Shown one piece after another: positions 40,029-50,289 of a stretch of DNA of 64,000 nt. The position numbers were made by a program, and so were the translations under genes. The first letter of the stretch is position 1; each line of letters opens with the position of its first letter. A model generated the notes under the pieces. That model was not told where the DNA came from. It saw only the letters and a list, made by a program, of their open reading frames with translations, and did not search any database. This stretch comes from Cryptomeria japonica (taxonomy: Eukaryota > Streptophyta > Pinopsida > Cupressales > Cupressaceae). The stretch is taken from assembly GCF_030272615.1 (NCBI RefSeq), contig NC_081412.1, positions 24,863,860 through 24,927,859 on the forward strand. Direction: 5' to 3'.

Positions 40029-43000
40029 CTATTCATAAATGAATTTCGCCGTACTGACGGCGGAGTTGTCTGCCAAAGCCCTCACTTCGACCCATTTGGT
40101 CAAATATTCTGTCGCCACGACAATGTATCTACATCGTCGGGCGCGACTCTGTTTCAATGGACCAACAAAGTCTAACCCCCATCTTTCGAACAACTCTTGA
40201 GCATGCGACGGGTTAAGTGGCATGAAATCTCTCTTTAACGGTCGCCCAACACGCTGACATGTATCACAACTTGTCACCCATTCTCTGGCATCATTATGCA
40301 GTGTCGGCCACCACAAGCCAGCTAGTAGGACCTTCCTTGCTGTCGTATCCGGTCCCATGTGTCCTCCAGCGGCCCCTTCATGGGCTTCTCTCAATACTCC
40401 TGGGATTTCCTCTTCCAAGACACATCGTCGTAGGATCTGGTCAGGTCCCATTTTGTAGAGAAGGCCATTTATAAGTTGGAATGTTCGGCTTCTTAATACA
40501 AGTTTCCGTCTTTCGCCTGCTGACATTTCCTTAGGAAATTTTGACGTTGACAGGTATTCACCCACACTCGTGTACCAATGAGGAAGGATGGCAATGCGGA
40601 AAAGATGGGCGTCCGGAAAATCCTCGCTAACGCCTTCGGCAGGCTCTCCAGACTTGATCCGTGATAGCTGGTCGGCTATGACATGGCTCCTGCCAGGTCT
40701 GACAATGATGTTGAACGTAAATTCTTGTAACAACAACAGCCATCGACTAATCCGCCCCTGGATGATTGGCTTGTTCACCAAATACATCAACGCCTGGTGA
40801 TCCACATAAAATGTGAATGGTGTCGCCAATAGGTAATGTCGGAATTTTTGGACGGAGTATACCATGCCGAGGGCTTCTCTCTCCGTCGTGCTGTAGTTCC
40901 TCTCTGCGTTTGACAAGAGTCGACTTGCAAAATACACTGGGTGGTCCAACCCGTGGCTGCCAACCTGTGCCAGGGTGGCCCCTATGGCGAAGTTGGATGC
41001 GTCGACATGTACATGGAACTCTTTGTCCCAATCCGGGTATGTCAAGATTGGCGCACCCACCAACCGTGACTTTAACTCTTGAAAAGCCTCTTCTTGGGCC
41101 GTCCCCCAGGCGTACGGCTCCCCCCTTCGTGTCAGCCTATCAAGTGGGTATGATACTTGGGCAAAGTTCTTAATAAACCGCCTATAATACCCGATGTGTC
41201 CAAGAAATGACTTGACGCCAGTGACATCGTTGGGCGCCTCCATCTCCACAATGACCCGTACTTTGTCAGGGTCCGTCTTCAGTCCAGCCTTGCAGACGAT
41301 GTGCCCTAGTAACTTGCCCCGAGGCACCATGAATCTGCATTTCTTGGGATTTAGGGCGAGGTGGGCTCGTCGGCATCTCTCCATGCATTCGCCAAGTGCG
41401 GCCAGATGTGCCTCCTCCGTGCTGTAAATGGACCAATCATCCAAGAATGCTTTGAAGTTTCCTACGGACATTTTATCGAAGATATGGAGGATTATCCGTT
41501 GAAAGGTAGCTGGCGCGTTGCACAACCCGAATGGCATCCGGTTGTATGCATAAACGCCATCTTCTACGACAAAGGTGGTCTTCAATTTGTCCTCCTCTGC
41601 AATGGAAATTTGATTATATCCGGAGAATCCATCCATAAATGAATAGATTTCATGACCCGCGACTTCCTCAAGGATGGTGTCTGTGAATGGTATGGGAAAT
41701 GGATCTTTAATTGTGACAGCATTCAAACACCTGAAGTCTACACAGATTCTTATCTGATTGGCCTCCTTTTTCAAGGATATCACAATGGGTGATACCCATT
41801 CACTCGTCTGGACTTTGAAGATAATCCCTGATTCAAGCATGCGGTCAATTTCGTTATTTACCCTGGCCGCATAATTTTTGTTCATCCTGTATGGCCTCTT
41901 CCGTACGGGCACGGCTCCGGGAACCAGAGGGATCCGATGTACACAAAGTTCTTGTGGTACCCCCTTGAGGTCCTTATACATCCAAGCGAACACATCTTTG
42001 TATTCTGTGAAGATTTTGAACGCCGCCGTCTTTAAGACCGGATTCCAGTCGTCGCCGACCAGAATATTTTTCTGTTCCGAAGTTTCTCCAAGGTTTGTAA
42101 CTTGAAGTGCGGATTCTTCGTATCTTATGGGCTTACTTTTGTCAAACTGGTGCGCTGGTGCATCATCCATAGGGACATCCCCTTCCTTGTATTGTCCGTA
42201 TTCTGGCGGAAACTCGTTCATGTCAGGTCCTTCAATCCCCAACATATTGCACCCGTACAATAATTCATAGTCTTCCATTTGCCAATGGAAGAGCCCTTTC
42301 AAAGAATCTGTCTCATCCTCAGAACAAGCTTGAATTCCTAAGATGCCTTCGTCATCTGGTTCCCTGCCATGTTTTCCTTCGTCGGTATCGTTGTCTCCGT
42401 CGGACTCTGACTCTGACGCCAACTCTTCACTGACCAGTTGAGTTTTGAGGTCAATGGTATACCTTCTACCAGCCTTTTCCATGGACAAGGTGTTCTTCTT
42501 CCAATTGTGGTTTGCTTTGGCCGCCACCAACCAGCCTCTGCCGAGGATGGCATCATACCCCTTCTTCTTCAATGGGATGACCACAAAATTCAAGATGAAC
42601 GGCTGTGTTCCAATCGTCATTGGTTGCGCCATGAGTGTGCCAAGCGGCTTGATGTCGTGTTGGTCTGCTCCCAATAAATTAAAGGTGGACGGCCAGAGAG
42701 TAGGTTTACCCAATTTTTTCCATGTTTCCTCTGGCAAGACATTTACTCCTGACCCGCCGTCGACAATTGTGTCGGTCAGGATGGTGCCCAATATACCCAT
42801 TTCCACCACTGCTGGGTGTCTACCATTGTTGATCGTCAGGGTTAATGGGTCTGCCGCTGTCTCGCCAAGGTTGTCCTTGCCATGTATTGGTCGGCCTACT
42901 GGGGTTATCATTGCGGATTGCAACAATGTCGCTCGCAAGTGCGGCATACTTTCCAGGAGGTCCTTCATTTTGACGGGTATCTCGACCTGTAACAGTTGGT

Positions 43001-43082
43001 TTATAATGTTTGTTTCTCCTTCAGAGCGAGAAGTACCCGCAAGCCCCTGTGCATCCTTGCTTGTTGACATCTCCTTCTCCAA
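40029..43082 (-). CDS. Pol of element B: protease, RT, RNase H, integrase N-terminus
   Basis: An open frame of 1017 codons. The protease motif IVDGGSGVNVLP puts the Asp at residue 108. An acidic linker spans 215-390. RT begins about 395, with the first catalytic Asp in SFMDGFSGYNQ (484) and the DD in AFLDDWSIYS (548-549). RNase H has HVHVDAS (694), the acidic TTEREAL, FYVDHQA and VIADQLS. Integrase has its His pair at about 901-908, CDTCQRVG, and the first catalytic Asp in GLDFVGP (971). It ends at TAG 40029-40031, where A and L have an open codon (CAG in A). Apart from that and the 43089 stop before it, all enzymes look complete, making this the best-preserved pol in the window. Confidence 0.92.
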   Translation of the reverse strand: MEKEMSTSKDAQGLAGTSRSEGETNIINQLLQVEIPVKMKDLLESMPHLRATLLQSAMITPVGRPIHGKDNLGETAADPLTLTINNGRHPAVVEMGILGTILTDTIVDGGSGVNVLPEETWKKLGKPTLWPSTFNLLGADQHDIKPLGTLMAQPMTIGTQPFILNFVVIPLKKKGYDAILGRGWLVAAKANHNWKKNTLSMEKAGRRYTIDLKTQLVSEELASESESDGDNDTDEGKHGREPDDEGILGIQACSEDETDSLKGLFHWQMEDYELLYGCNMLGIEGPDMNEFPPEYGQYKEGDVPMDDAPAHQFDKSKPIRYEESALQVTNLGETSEQKNILVGDDWNPVLKTAAFKIFTEYKDVFAWMYKDLKGVPQELCVHRIPLVPGAVPVRKRPYRMNKNYAARVNNEIDRMLESGIIFKVQTSEWVSPIVISLKKEANQIRICVDFRCLNAVTIKDPFPIPFTDTILEEVAGHEIYSFMDGFSGYNQISIAEEDKLKTTFVVEDGVYAYNRMPFGLCNAPATFQRIILHIFDKMSVGNFKAFLDDWSIYSTEEAHLAALGECMERCRRAHLALNPKKCRFMVPRGKLLGHIVCKAGLKTDPDKVRVIVEMEAPNDVTGVKSFLGHIGYYRRFIKNFAQVSYPLDRLTRRGEPYAWGTAQEEAFQELKSRLVGAPILTYPDWDKEFHVHVDASNFAIGATLAQVGSHGLDHPVYFASRLLSNAERNYSTTEREALGMVYSVQKFRHYLLATPFTFYVDHQALMYLVNKPIIQGRISRWLLLLQEFTFNIIVRPGRSHVIADQLSRIKSGEPAEGVSEDFPDAHLFRIAILPHWYTSVGEYLSTSKFPKEMSAGERRKLVLRSRTFQLINGLLYKMGPDQILRRCVLEEEIPGVLREAHEGAAGGHMGPDTTARKVLLAGLWWPTLHNDAREWVTSCDTCQRVGRPLKRDFMPLNPSHAQELFERWGLDFVGPLKQSRARRCRYIVVATEYLTKWVEVRALADNSAVSTAKFIYE

Positions 43083-44148
43083 TTCCGCTCATGCCTCCAG
43101 TGCCTTTCGTTTTTCCGTGCAGGGATCTGGATAAGTGGCTGCTTTCGTCTTGGACCTTGTTATGGCGAGTACATCCTCCGTTTCTACATTCAACAGGTTC
43201 ACGCCAGATTTGGGACAATTGCCATCATCACGGTCCCCCGAACCGCACCACTTGCAAAGTTTTTGTGGTGCTTCCTCCACTGTACAATCTCTGGCGAAAT
43301 GCCCCCATTGATTGCAAGCTCGGCATTATATCATCGGCCGCCCTTTAGCGTCGTATTGGATTCGGCTTCTATTATTTGTATTGTTATTATTACCTCTTCC
43401 TCGCCTGTTGTTTCGATAGCCGCCAGACGAGGCGTTGTTGCTCGCAGGCTGGGACGTGCCGGCTGACGCAGATGGTTCTGTAAAGAGAACTTGTTGGTTA
43501 CGGGTCCTCATATTGTACGGACACTCCTTGGTAAGGTGTTCGGCAATCTGGCAAATATCACAAAATGCTTTTTTCAGACAAGACCCCTTGGTGTGTCCAT
43601 CGGTACGGCAGTCCGTGCACCATAACTCCCCTTCGTCGCCCTTGCATGTGCTTCCTTTGGTTGCCTTTATCTCTCTCATCATTCGCTCCATATCTTTCTG
43701 GAGAGCCCGTACCTTCCGATTAGAGTCGTCATCACTGCTATCACTTTTGTCAGAAGAGGAATCATCCTCCGACGAGGATTTATTTTTCTTCTTCTTGGAC
43801 GTCTTCTGTTCACTTTCTAAATCCATTGCCCTATTATAGGCGTCGGAGTATGAAGAGGGAGGTACTATCTTCATTTTTCGTCTAAGGGATTTCTTTAGAC
43901 CTTCCACGAACCACCGTTTTTTCAGTCCGTCTGCCGGCTGGTTCTCCATCTTTCCTAGCAGCTCTTTGTAATGTCCCCATTTTGCGAGCATCAGAGTTTG
44001 TAAGAATTAGCCTATCATTTGACCCTCGTAGGCTAATAATTATTGATAGAGGACCTCGTGTGGCAATTACTTGGTGATTAGAGACATTACTCTTCAGCTG
44101 GATTCAGGTTTTGGCCTTTGCACAGGTTTTTTTGACTCAGATTGGCAC

Positions 44149-44302
44149 ACTTACTATTTATAGTAAGTTACTATTTTGGGAGAGTCAGGGTTCCTATTAA
44201 TAGAAAGACACCTGAAAAGAGCTTATTGGCAGTGTCGACCTTGATTGGGCCTTTGCAGCTATTTCTAGACTCAGTTCCACATACTTACTATTTATAGTAA
44301 GT
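44149..44302. promoter_or_regulatory. Pair of 20-bp palindromes in LTR D
   Basis: ACTTACTATTTATAGTAAGT occurs at 44149-44168 and 44283-44302. The arms are exact complements and equal to those in solo LTR K. The spacing here is 134 bases, against 114 in K. Confidence 0.6.
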
Positions 44303-44971
44303 CACTATTCAGGGTTTCTATTTTTAGACAGGCATCCAATCACATGGAGAATAGGGAGAGTCGACTCCTGGCTCAGATGGCTTAGCAATCAGACAAGTAC
44401 ATCAAGAGATATTAAAGTTTAAGTGACTTAAGTGATTTATTTAATATTTTAATATTATTATAAAGTTCTAAATTAACTTTATAATAATAAAGTCACTTTA
44501 ATATAATAAAGTGCGTTAAGTGAATAATTTAATGTGGGAATAAATCTTTTATCCCACATTGGCCAGGAAGGTGTTTGAGCTCTCTTAAGGAAAGAATAAA
44601 AGGAAAGGCAGGAGTTCATTCTCGACATCCAGTTGATGAATAGGATTTTGATTGATTTTTATTGTGGAGCCTAGGGCTTTCGCAATTTTCTTCTTTGATC
44701 ATAGGAAACGAAAACTTCCTATTGATAGCAATTTTGAAGGTGTGAAATAACACCTGAATTATTGCAGTTGTGGGAAAGAATACTTCAGTTCTTTCATTTG
44801 TGCAAATTGGTGAAGTTTTTCTACAAGGGTTTGAAGTTTATTGTTGGAGAACATTTATAATTGGTTGTGAATCATCCTTCTTTGGCACATGGAGTTATAT
44901 CATTCTTGTTGGGAGAGATTATCAACAAATTATTTAAGGTTTTAAGAGCAAATTGCAAGTTTGTTCTTGCT

Positions 44972-45114
44972 GCTACAGTGCCATGAACAGTGCGCTACAG
45001 TGCCGTGAACAGTGCGCATGAACAGTGCCGTGAATAGTGCGCTACAGTGCCATGAACAGTGCCATGAACAGTGCGCTACAGTGCCGTGAATAGTGCGCTA
45101 CAGTAGTTTGAGTT
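44972..45114. repeat. Short tandem repeats, 'gctacagtgc / cgtgaacagtgc'
   Basis: About a dozen interleaved copies of two 10-13-base units, gctacagtgc and c(a/g)tgaacagtgc. It lies roughly 1 kb into solo LTR D. Confidence 0.8.
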
Positions 45115-46594
45115 CTATAGAAGGGGATTTAGAAAGGTTGAACAGCTATATATATTTGACAAGGGATTTGCATATGAGGAGAATCAAACCAATATATCAA
45201 GGCAGCCATTGAAATACCAGGTTTTCTATCTATGGTCATTGTATTAGAAAATCATTACTTCATTGCATCATTTTCTATTATGATTATATCATGAAATACT
45301 TGGAGGTTGCATATGTTTAATGGAGATATAATTTGCATATTCCACATTCATGGTAACATTCAACATTGATCAACCACTTAGCTTTCATGCCAATTGTTTG
45401 CTTAAATGCCTAATGGTCGTAGGTATACATTGGGATGCATGACAAGTGTTTGTCTTAATGTCAACTAGCTGTACTAGTTAATTTCAGTTATTACATATGT
45501 GTGGAAAGGTCTAAAACAGCTAGTATATCATTTCTATAACAACTTTGCATTGTTAGAAGCTTTCCATAACTTCATTTGCAGCCTACAAACCCAAAGAAGA
45601 CAAATAAAGAATTCACTACAGCGGCTTCAAACATTGTATGCCAAGTGTTTGACAATATTCCTTGGGGTTCAAATAAGCGAAACAGGGTCAGATTAGCCAA
45701 GGGATATTACACTCTTTGAGCCGCCGGCTGTAGGTTCGAACAGTCTCGTCCTTTCTCTATTTCGTGCCGTAGATTTCGGCTACGATCTCATTATCGTCTC
45801 TTAGGAGACGAAACTCTTCTTGAAATTCCTTCTTCAAGTCTGGCCATGTGCCAATTTTAGCCTTATCCGTATCCGAAAACCAGTCGATGGCTACGCCCCT
45901 CAGGGTTGCAGGAAACTGTGTTACCCACTCATCCTCATCGGTAACACCATTCGCTCCCCAAATTGTTTCACAAGTGCGACAGTGGCGGACAGGGTCTTCT
46001 TTCCCATCCCCATGGAACTTTGGAAGTTTTTGTTTTTGTGCCATGCCTTGTCTTTTTACTACTGGTGGCTGTTGTCCTACTCCGGATGGGTCAGATCCTA
46101 TAAGGGGTGCTTGACCGCCGTGCCCCGGTGTCCCTCCGACACTCCTGGCAGCCCCGGTGTCTTCTCCCTCTCTTGCCTCCTCCCCACTCCTTGGAGTTTT
46201 CCTAGCCTCTGGTGTGTGTGGCAAGTCCCTCAAATCCCTCAACTGAGTTTTGGTACACTCTATCCTACGGCGGGTTTCCGCAAGTAACTCCTCCCGACTC
46301 CGTGGGTGGCCGCTGGCCTCACCGTCCCCTTCGGAGCGTTCCTCCTCTCTTCGCTTATACCTCTGTCGCCTTTCCGCTTGCTGTTCAAGGATCAAGGCAC
46401 ATTGGGCTACTGCACGTTCATCTATATATTGTGGCTTATTTTTGTCTTTATTCAGTGTATTGGGCATTAATTCCCAAACAACTTTCTATATACTTAATGG
46501 CATACTTTTATTCATTCATAATGTGGAAGACAAGTTTATGCCAACAATATGACATAATTATTACAATAAGTGTTTTTTATTCCGCCCCTATGGC

Positions 46595-46960
46595 TCACAG
46601 TTCAAATACCCCTGACCTGGCGCCATCTCGTTCTGCTTCCCGTTCCTCGTACTGCTGCAAAATTTGTTGCCGTCGCTCTTCCTGGGCAATCTCCTCCAGG
46701 CGAGCTTGTTGTGCCAACGATGCTTGTGTTAGCAATCGGGGGAGATGGTTCATCAACTGATTTACCTCCGAACTCACTTCCAACGCTGTCCACACAGCAC
46801 TTGGTGGGACTTCCGCCTCCACCGCCTCTCGTCGCACGTAGGTCTGAATGGCTACTTGGAGTAGAATTGAAAATTCTCTCGTCGGGGTGTCTTCTCCTAC
46901 GTAGAGTTCTGTTTGGGCATCGTCGAGCTCCGGGTTCACCTCACCAACGGGTAGGCCCAT
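46595..46960 (-). CDS. ORF0 of element B
   Basis: This 121-codon frame starts at MGLPVGEVNPELDDAQTELY, 45 bases after the primer site. The conserved blocks are FSILLQVAIQTYVRREAVEA, PPSAVWTALEV, LMNHLPRLLTQASLAQQ and RLEEIAQEERRQQILQQYEE. The C-terminal tail AERDGARSGVFEL is longer than in A. It is separated from gag by about 125 bases and is in its own frame. It is intact in this copy, and its function is unknown. Confidence 0.65.
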   Translation of the reverse strand: MGLPVGEVNPELDDAQTELYVGEDTPTREFSILLQVAIQTYVRREAVEAEVPPSAVWTALEVSSEVNQLMNHLPRLLTQASLAQQARLEEIAQEERRQQILQQYEEREAERDGARSGVFEL

Positions 46961-47004
46961 TGTGTCTGTGCGCCATCCGTGTCTCCTGGTCCCGAGTTCG
47001 TGTC

Positions 47005-47017
47005 GGCAACGGCGCCA
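47005..47017 (-). other. Primer-binding site of B
   Basis: On the minus strand TGGCGCCGTTGCC lies 2 bases after the 5' LTR; Asp-tRNA type, identical to A and G. Confidence 0.85.
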
Positions 47018-47019
47018 AA

Positions 47020-47295
47020 TGTTTACCTCACTGGGTAAACAGGAAGAATACAGAAATCGAACAGTAATGCACAATGCAAATACAAAAGAAGTACCAGAAT
47101 AATCTTTCCATTAATGTCAAAGGATGTTCATATTATATCTGTGTACATATTACATGTCCTCCAACACCCGGAGGTGGTACAATATATGACAGCCGAAGGG
47201 GTGCGACACAACCGTTGCGACTCCAACTACCTACCCGTCGGCTAACTAACTATTGATAATTAACATTACTAACTATACACTTTTTCTCGATAACA
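47020..47295 (-). repeat. 5' LTR of element B
   Basis: This 276-bp LTR differs from the 3' LTR by four substitutions (for example ccgaag/ccaaag and cgttgcg/cgtcgcg). It is followed by the target duplication caatg. Confidence 0.9.
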
Positions 47296-47300
47296 CAATG

Positions 47301-48441
47301 CAGATCCAAGGAACTTACATCCAACAATGATGCCAAACTGAAAGGTGAATAGTGATCATGAATCAAGAATACCTCTAAGGCTGAATACATGCATTCCTTA
47401 CATTCCACGTGGGATGTATCTGCTGCAAATGGCGGCCCTAAGGTTGCAAGGATCACACCCAAGCTAAAGAATCAATCTGCCATGCTGAAACCCTTACTCT
47501 GCAACCTGAATCCACAATGAAGAATGGCGTACTCAATCTCTGTCAACAATGCACTCTGCCTGAAGAATTCAATGCCAATAACTGCTGAGGGCTATGTCCC
47601 AGCCAGTCCAGGTCTTGGGGTTTGCATCCCAGATGAAGAATCGCCCACTCGGAGCTAATTCGCAAAATAAGTTTGATTGTGTAAAAAGATAATGAACAAT
47701 TTGGTCTTCATCTCCTTATATCTCCTTTCCTTTCCAAGCCAAACCCTAAAAGGGAGTAAAGTTGGCACATTATGAAAAGAGTGTTATTTTCTAAATATGG
47801 CGTCAACTATAGGAAAATAACACTAAATTGCAAATAAATAGCTTCAGGCATCCAAAAAGACTCCGGAAGGTGAGAATCATGTAGCAAAGTTCAAGACCTT
47901 TCCAACGAGCTGTAACACATAGGCATATCAACCCAGATGAAGCCAGAAACCCCTTATTACTCCGAAATGACTAAATACATAGCCTTATTTTAATTTATTT
48001 AATCGCTAACTTAGGAAATATTTAAATATATTAAAATATCTCCAGATATCCAATAATAGCCCAAAATGACCAAACAATCATGAATATTACTTTGTCACCT
48101 ATCTGTGACCGATGCCGAAAAAGCTGAGCTAACTGGCAGTCCCATCCCTAAAATCTAGGGATGCTCCTAGAAACTAGGAAACACACCCAAACTCCCTGAA
48201 ACTAAAACCATGACATGGTCCCGTGGAACCTCCAATATGGGAACTGCCACAACCTCCTAAAAAATAGGGAATCTCCCTAAAATCAAGTAACTGCTCCCAA
48301 TGGCCCTTAAACTGTCTGAAATGCCAACTCCGGATACTGAATACCCTGCATGAGTCTCTATCCACCACTGCCAGCCTACGAGATCCAAATAATAGACCAT
48401 CCCACTACTCTTCTCCTGTCACCTAGAAAGGGGACATTACA
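47301..48441 (-). repeat. 3' LTR of element C, part 2
   Basis: It aligns with 50572-51629 and ends GGGGACATTACA. It contains an 87-base stretch near 47340-47425 that is missing from the other LTR, where 'caaactg' joins directly to 'ctgcaaatgg'. Short ctg homology at the ends suggests a deletion in the 5' LTR. Confidence 0.88.
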
Positions 48442-48443
48442 GT

Positions 48444-48454
48444 CCTCCCTTCCC
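48444..48454 (-). other. Polypurine tract of element C
   Basis: On the minus strand GGGAAGGGAGG lies 2 bases before the 3' LTR. It would prime plus-strand synthesis. Confidence 0.7.
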
Positions 48455-48538
48455 GGAGATTGCTTGTCCACAAGCAATGCCTCCATGTACCACCACCATC
48501 CCATACAAGCCGTACATAAAATACTGAATGCTCCTGTT

Positions 48539-50191
48539 CTAGTCTACATGACTGTTACGCAATAACATGCGGTGATCCATGAGCAACAAAGTACCCAGCA
48601 AGCCAACATCCGGACCCCATACCAATCTGATAAATGTTGCTTCACCCAACCGCTGCGCTACTTTGATAAAAATGCCCGAATACCACAAACCATGAAGTAA
48701 CGTATGGGAATCCATGTAAAATAATGTACCAAGCAAATCAATACCCGGATCCCAAATCAAAATATAGAATTTGCTGTAGGAGATGAAGTAGGAGAATGTC
48801 AAATGTTCACCCTGAAGTAACCATACAAACATGTAGAATATCAAAACAATGTGAAAATGAACCCCCATATGCCATATAACCAAAACAAGTGGCCGCCAAC
48901 CCTCGCTGTCATAACTCTGATCAGCAACATAGATGGTATCAAATTTGTCATCAAACCAATGACAATCAACGAAAATCACCCCACACTCCATCTCTATCCC
49001 AAAGATATACCTCCGAACACTCCTAGACTGCTGGTAAACTATTGTAGACAATGAAATGTCAGGATATGCCACATGATTCCACCTAGGACAGTCACTAGTC
49101 CTCAAGGAATTGAAGAAAATGAAGTCACCAACCAACAAAGATATCGCTGCCATATCAAGTGAAATAGGTGACAAACTCAGAAATAAAGTATGCATGCCAA
49201 CACTACTCCACACAAAGAACTCTCGAGTGGCTGGCCCACTAAAAGAGTCATCAATCAAACCACTATCATCTCTTGGAGAATGATCAAATACCTTAACTGG
49301 AAATTCTGAATTAGGCAACTCATGTCTCTCATCATTAGATGAATGGTGAACAACATGAACACGTTGAAGATTGATCTTGGCTTGTTGGGCCAATAGCTTG
49401 GTTTGCCTTGCCCTTTCTAGCCAAGCATCATTCATCACTTGGGACTGAGTTATATCAGCTGCTCCAAAGTGTCTAAACCCAGTCCTAGCATGAGATATAC
49501 CATGTGACTTATCATGATCAAAGCATGCTTCATGTGTACCCACCACAATAGAATTTTCATGACTCATTTCCCAATAATTAGAAGCACCAACAACATGAAA
49601 AGGAGAGAATGACTCACTACTGTTATAAAAGTTAGGGCTGCTATGGCTTGTTATCCCCTTGCATCCTTCTTGTTTAACACTCATATATTGCGTGCCAACT
49701 GTAGGAATCCCTCCTACAACTTCCTCTTCATGTGCCATGATCTGTGAATCATTATTGTGTTCATATGAAGGACTGCTGTTATAAAAATCAGAATGGTTGC
49801 CATACCTTTGTGACATGTTTTCAACATTCATAGGTACCACTTCATCCATTGTAGCATGTTCATCAAATTCTTCATAGAGATTTTTACAAACCTCATTTAT
49901 GGATGAGTCAATCGGTTCTTCTCTTTTTATTTGCAGCTGATATGAATTCATAGCGTCTTCAGCTTCATTTGGAATACCCATAAATTGGGTGAAGGTAAGC
50001 ATATCCTGTAGCTTTTTTGGAAGGGAGCAATACCCATGATAGTTGCTTCTGACTGTATCATTGAATATTTTAACAGGGGGCCTCCTCCTTGTACTTTTAG
50101 ATGTAGTTGTACCTCTAGAGTGTCTTGAACTCTTTGAAGGTGTTTGATCAAATTCCCTCCCTGCTTGTTTATTTTTACATAACCTTGTCAT
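48539..50191 (-). CDS. Sole ORF of element C: 550-codon protein of unknown function
   Basis: The frame starts 85 bases after the primer site and is open for 550 codons. Residues 1-45 are basic and Ser/Thr-rich (STRRRPPVKIF). Residues 45-330 are polar and acidic, with two SUMO-type motifs (IKREE and VKQEG) and a helical AWLERARQTKLLAQQAKINL. From about 335 the protein becomes hydrophobic and Trp-rich (LFLSLSPISLDMAAISLLVG and others). A duplicated phrase appears near the end (DLLGTLFYMDSHTLL and GLLGTLLLMDHRMLL). The hydrophobic half could be read-through of non-coding DNA that happens to lack stops. No gag, protease, RT or integrase motif is present. It could be a captured host gene fragment or a diverged gag. 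Confidence 0.55.
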   Translation of the reverse strand: MTRLCKNKQAGREFDQTPSKSSRHSRGTTTSKSTRRRPPVKIFNDTVRSNYHGYCSLPKKLQDMLTFTQFMGIPNEAEDAMNSYQLQIKREEPIDSSINEVCKNLYEEFDEHATMDEVVPMNVENMSQRYGNHSDFYNSSPSYEHNNDSQIMAHEEEVVGGIPTVGTQYMSVKQEGCKGITSHSSPNFYNSSESFSPFHVVGASNYWEMSHENSIVVGTHEACFDHDKSHGISHARTGFRHFGAADITQSQVMNDAWLERARQTKLLAQQAKINLQRVHVVHHSSNDERHELPNSEFPVKVFDHSPRDDSGLIDDSFSGPATREFFVWSSVGMHTLFLSLSPISLDMAAISLLVGDFIFFNSLRTSDCPRWNHVAYPDISLSTIVYQQSRSVRRYIFGIEMECGVIFVDCHWFDDKFDTIYVADQSYDSEGWRPLVLVIWHMGVHFHIVLIFYMFVWLLQGEHLTFSYFISYSKFYILIWDPGIDLLGTLFYMDSHTLLHGLWYSGIFIKVAQRLGEATFIRLVWGPDVGLLGTLLLMDHRMLLRNSHVD

Positions 50192-50275
50192 GATGATTCT
50201 TTTTACTGTCTAACTGAAAACCAAATTCAATCACACCAAGTGAATGCAATTATAACCCACAGGCTGGCAGGATTA

Positions 50276-50288
50276 GGCTCTGATACCA
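50276..50288 (-). other. Primer-binding site of element C
   Basis: On the minus strand TGGTATCAGAGCC is one base inside the 5' LTR. It is complementary to the 3' end of the initiator Met-tRNA, the usual primer of plant copia and many gypsy elements, and differs from the Asp-type site of A, B and G. Confidence 0.88.
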
Positions 50289-50289
50289 T

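Larger units (their letters stand above)
43977..45711 (+). mobile_element. Solo LTR D (1735 bp) inside gag of B
   Basis: It starts TGTAATGTCCCC and ends GGGATATTACA, and is flanked by ctctt (43972-43976 and 45712-45716). Removing it joins the gag frame of B. It shares 20-bp palindromes with solo LTR K, and like K, M and C belongs to the TGTAATGTCCCC group. It contains the 'acagtgc' tandem repeats at 44972-45114. There is no coding content. Confidence 0.9.
43089..46467 (-). pseudogene. gag of element B, split by solo LTR D
   Basis: The start MPNTLNKDKNK is at 46467. The first piece runs to a TAG at 45757-45759 (G has CAG there) and includes the charged N-terminus and KLPKFHGDGKEDPVRHC, RGVAIDWFSD. 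Solo LTR D interrupts after RRLKEL. The second piece, 43971-43326, has ELLGKMENQ, a Lys/Ser/Asp-rich linker, and knuckles CTDCRTDGHTKGSC and CDICQIAEHLTKEC. It ends at TAA 43326-43328, where relatives have CAA. The third piece has CRACNQWGHFARDC and CKWCGSGDRDDGNC, the latter with its His lost, and ends at TGA 43089-43091 (CGA expected). Confidence 0.88.
35113..47295 (-). mobile_element. Element B: gypsy (Tat-like) retrotransposon with intact aORF, nested in C
   Basis: The LTRs 35113-35388 and 47020-47295 (276 bp) differ at four positions that I count. The target duplication is caatt/caatg (35108-35112, 47296-47300), confirmed by the empty site in the other LTR of C. The layout on the minus strand is the same as in A. 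Pol is nearly complete, and the aORF of 844 codons is fully open. Gag is split by solo LTR D. Two nad9 fragments lie between integrase and aORF. Confidence 0.93.
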
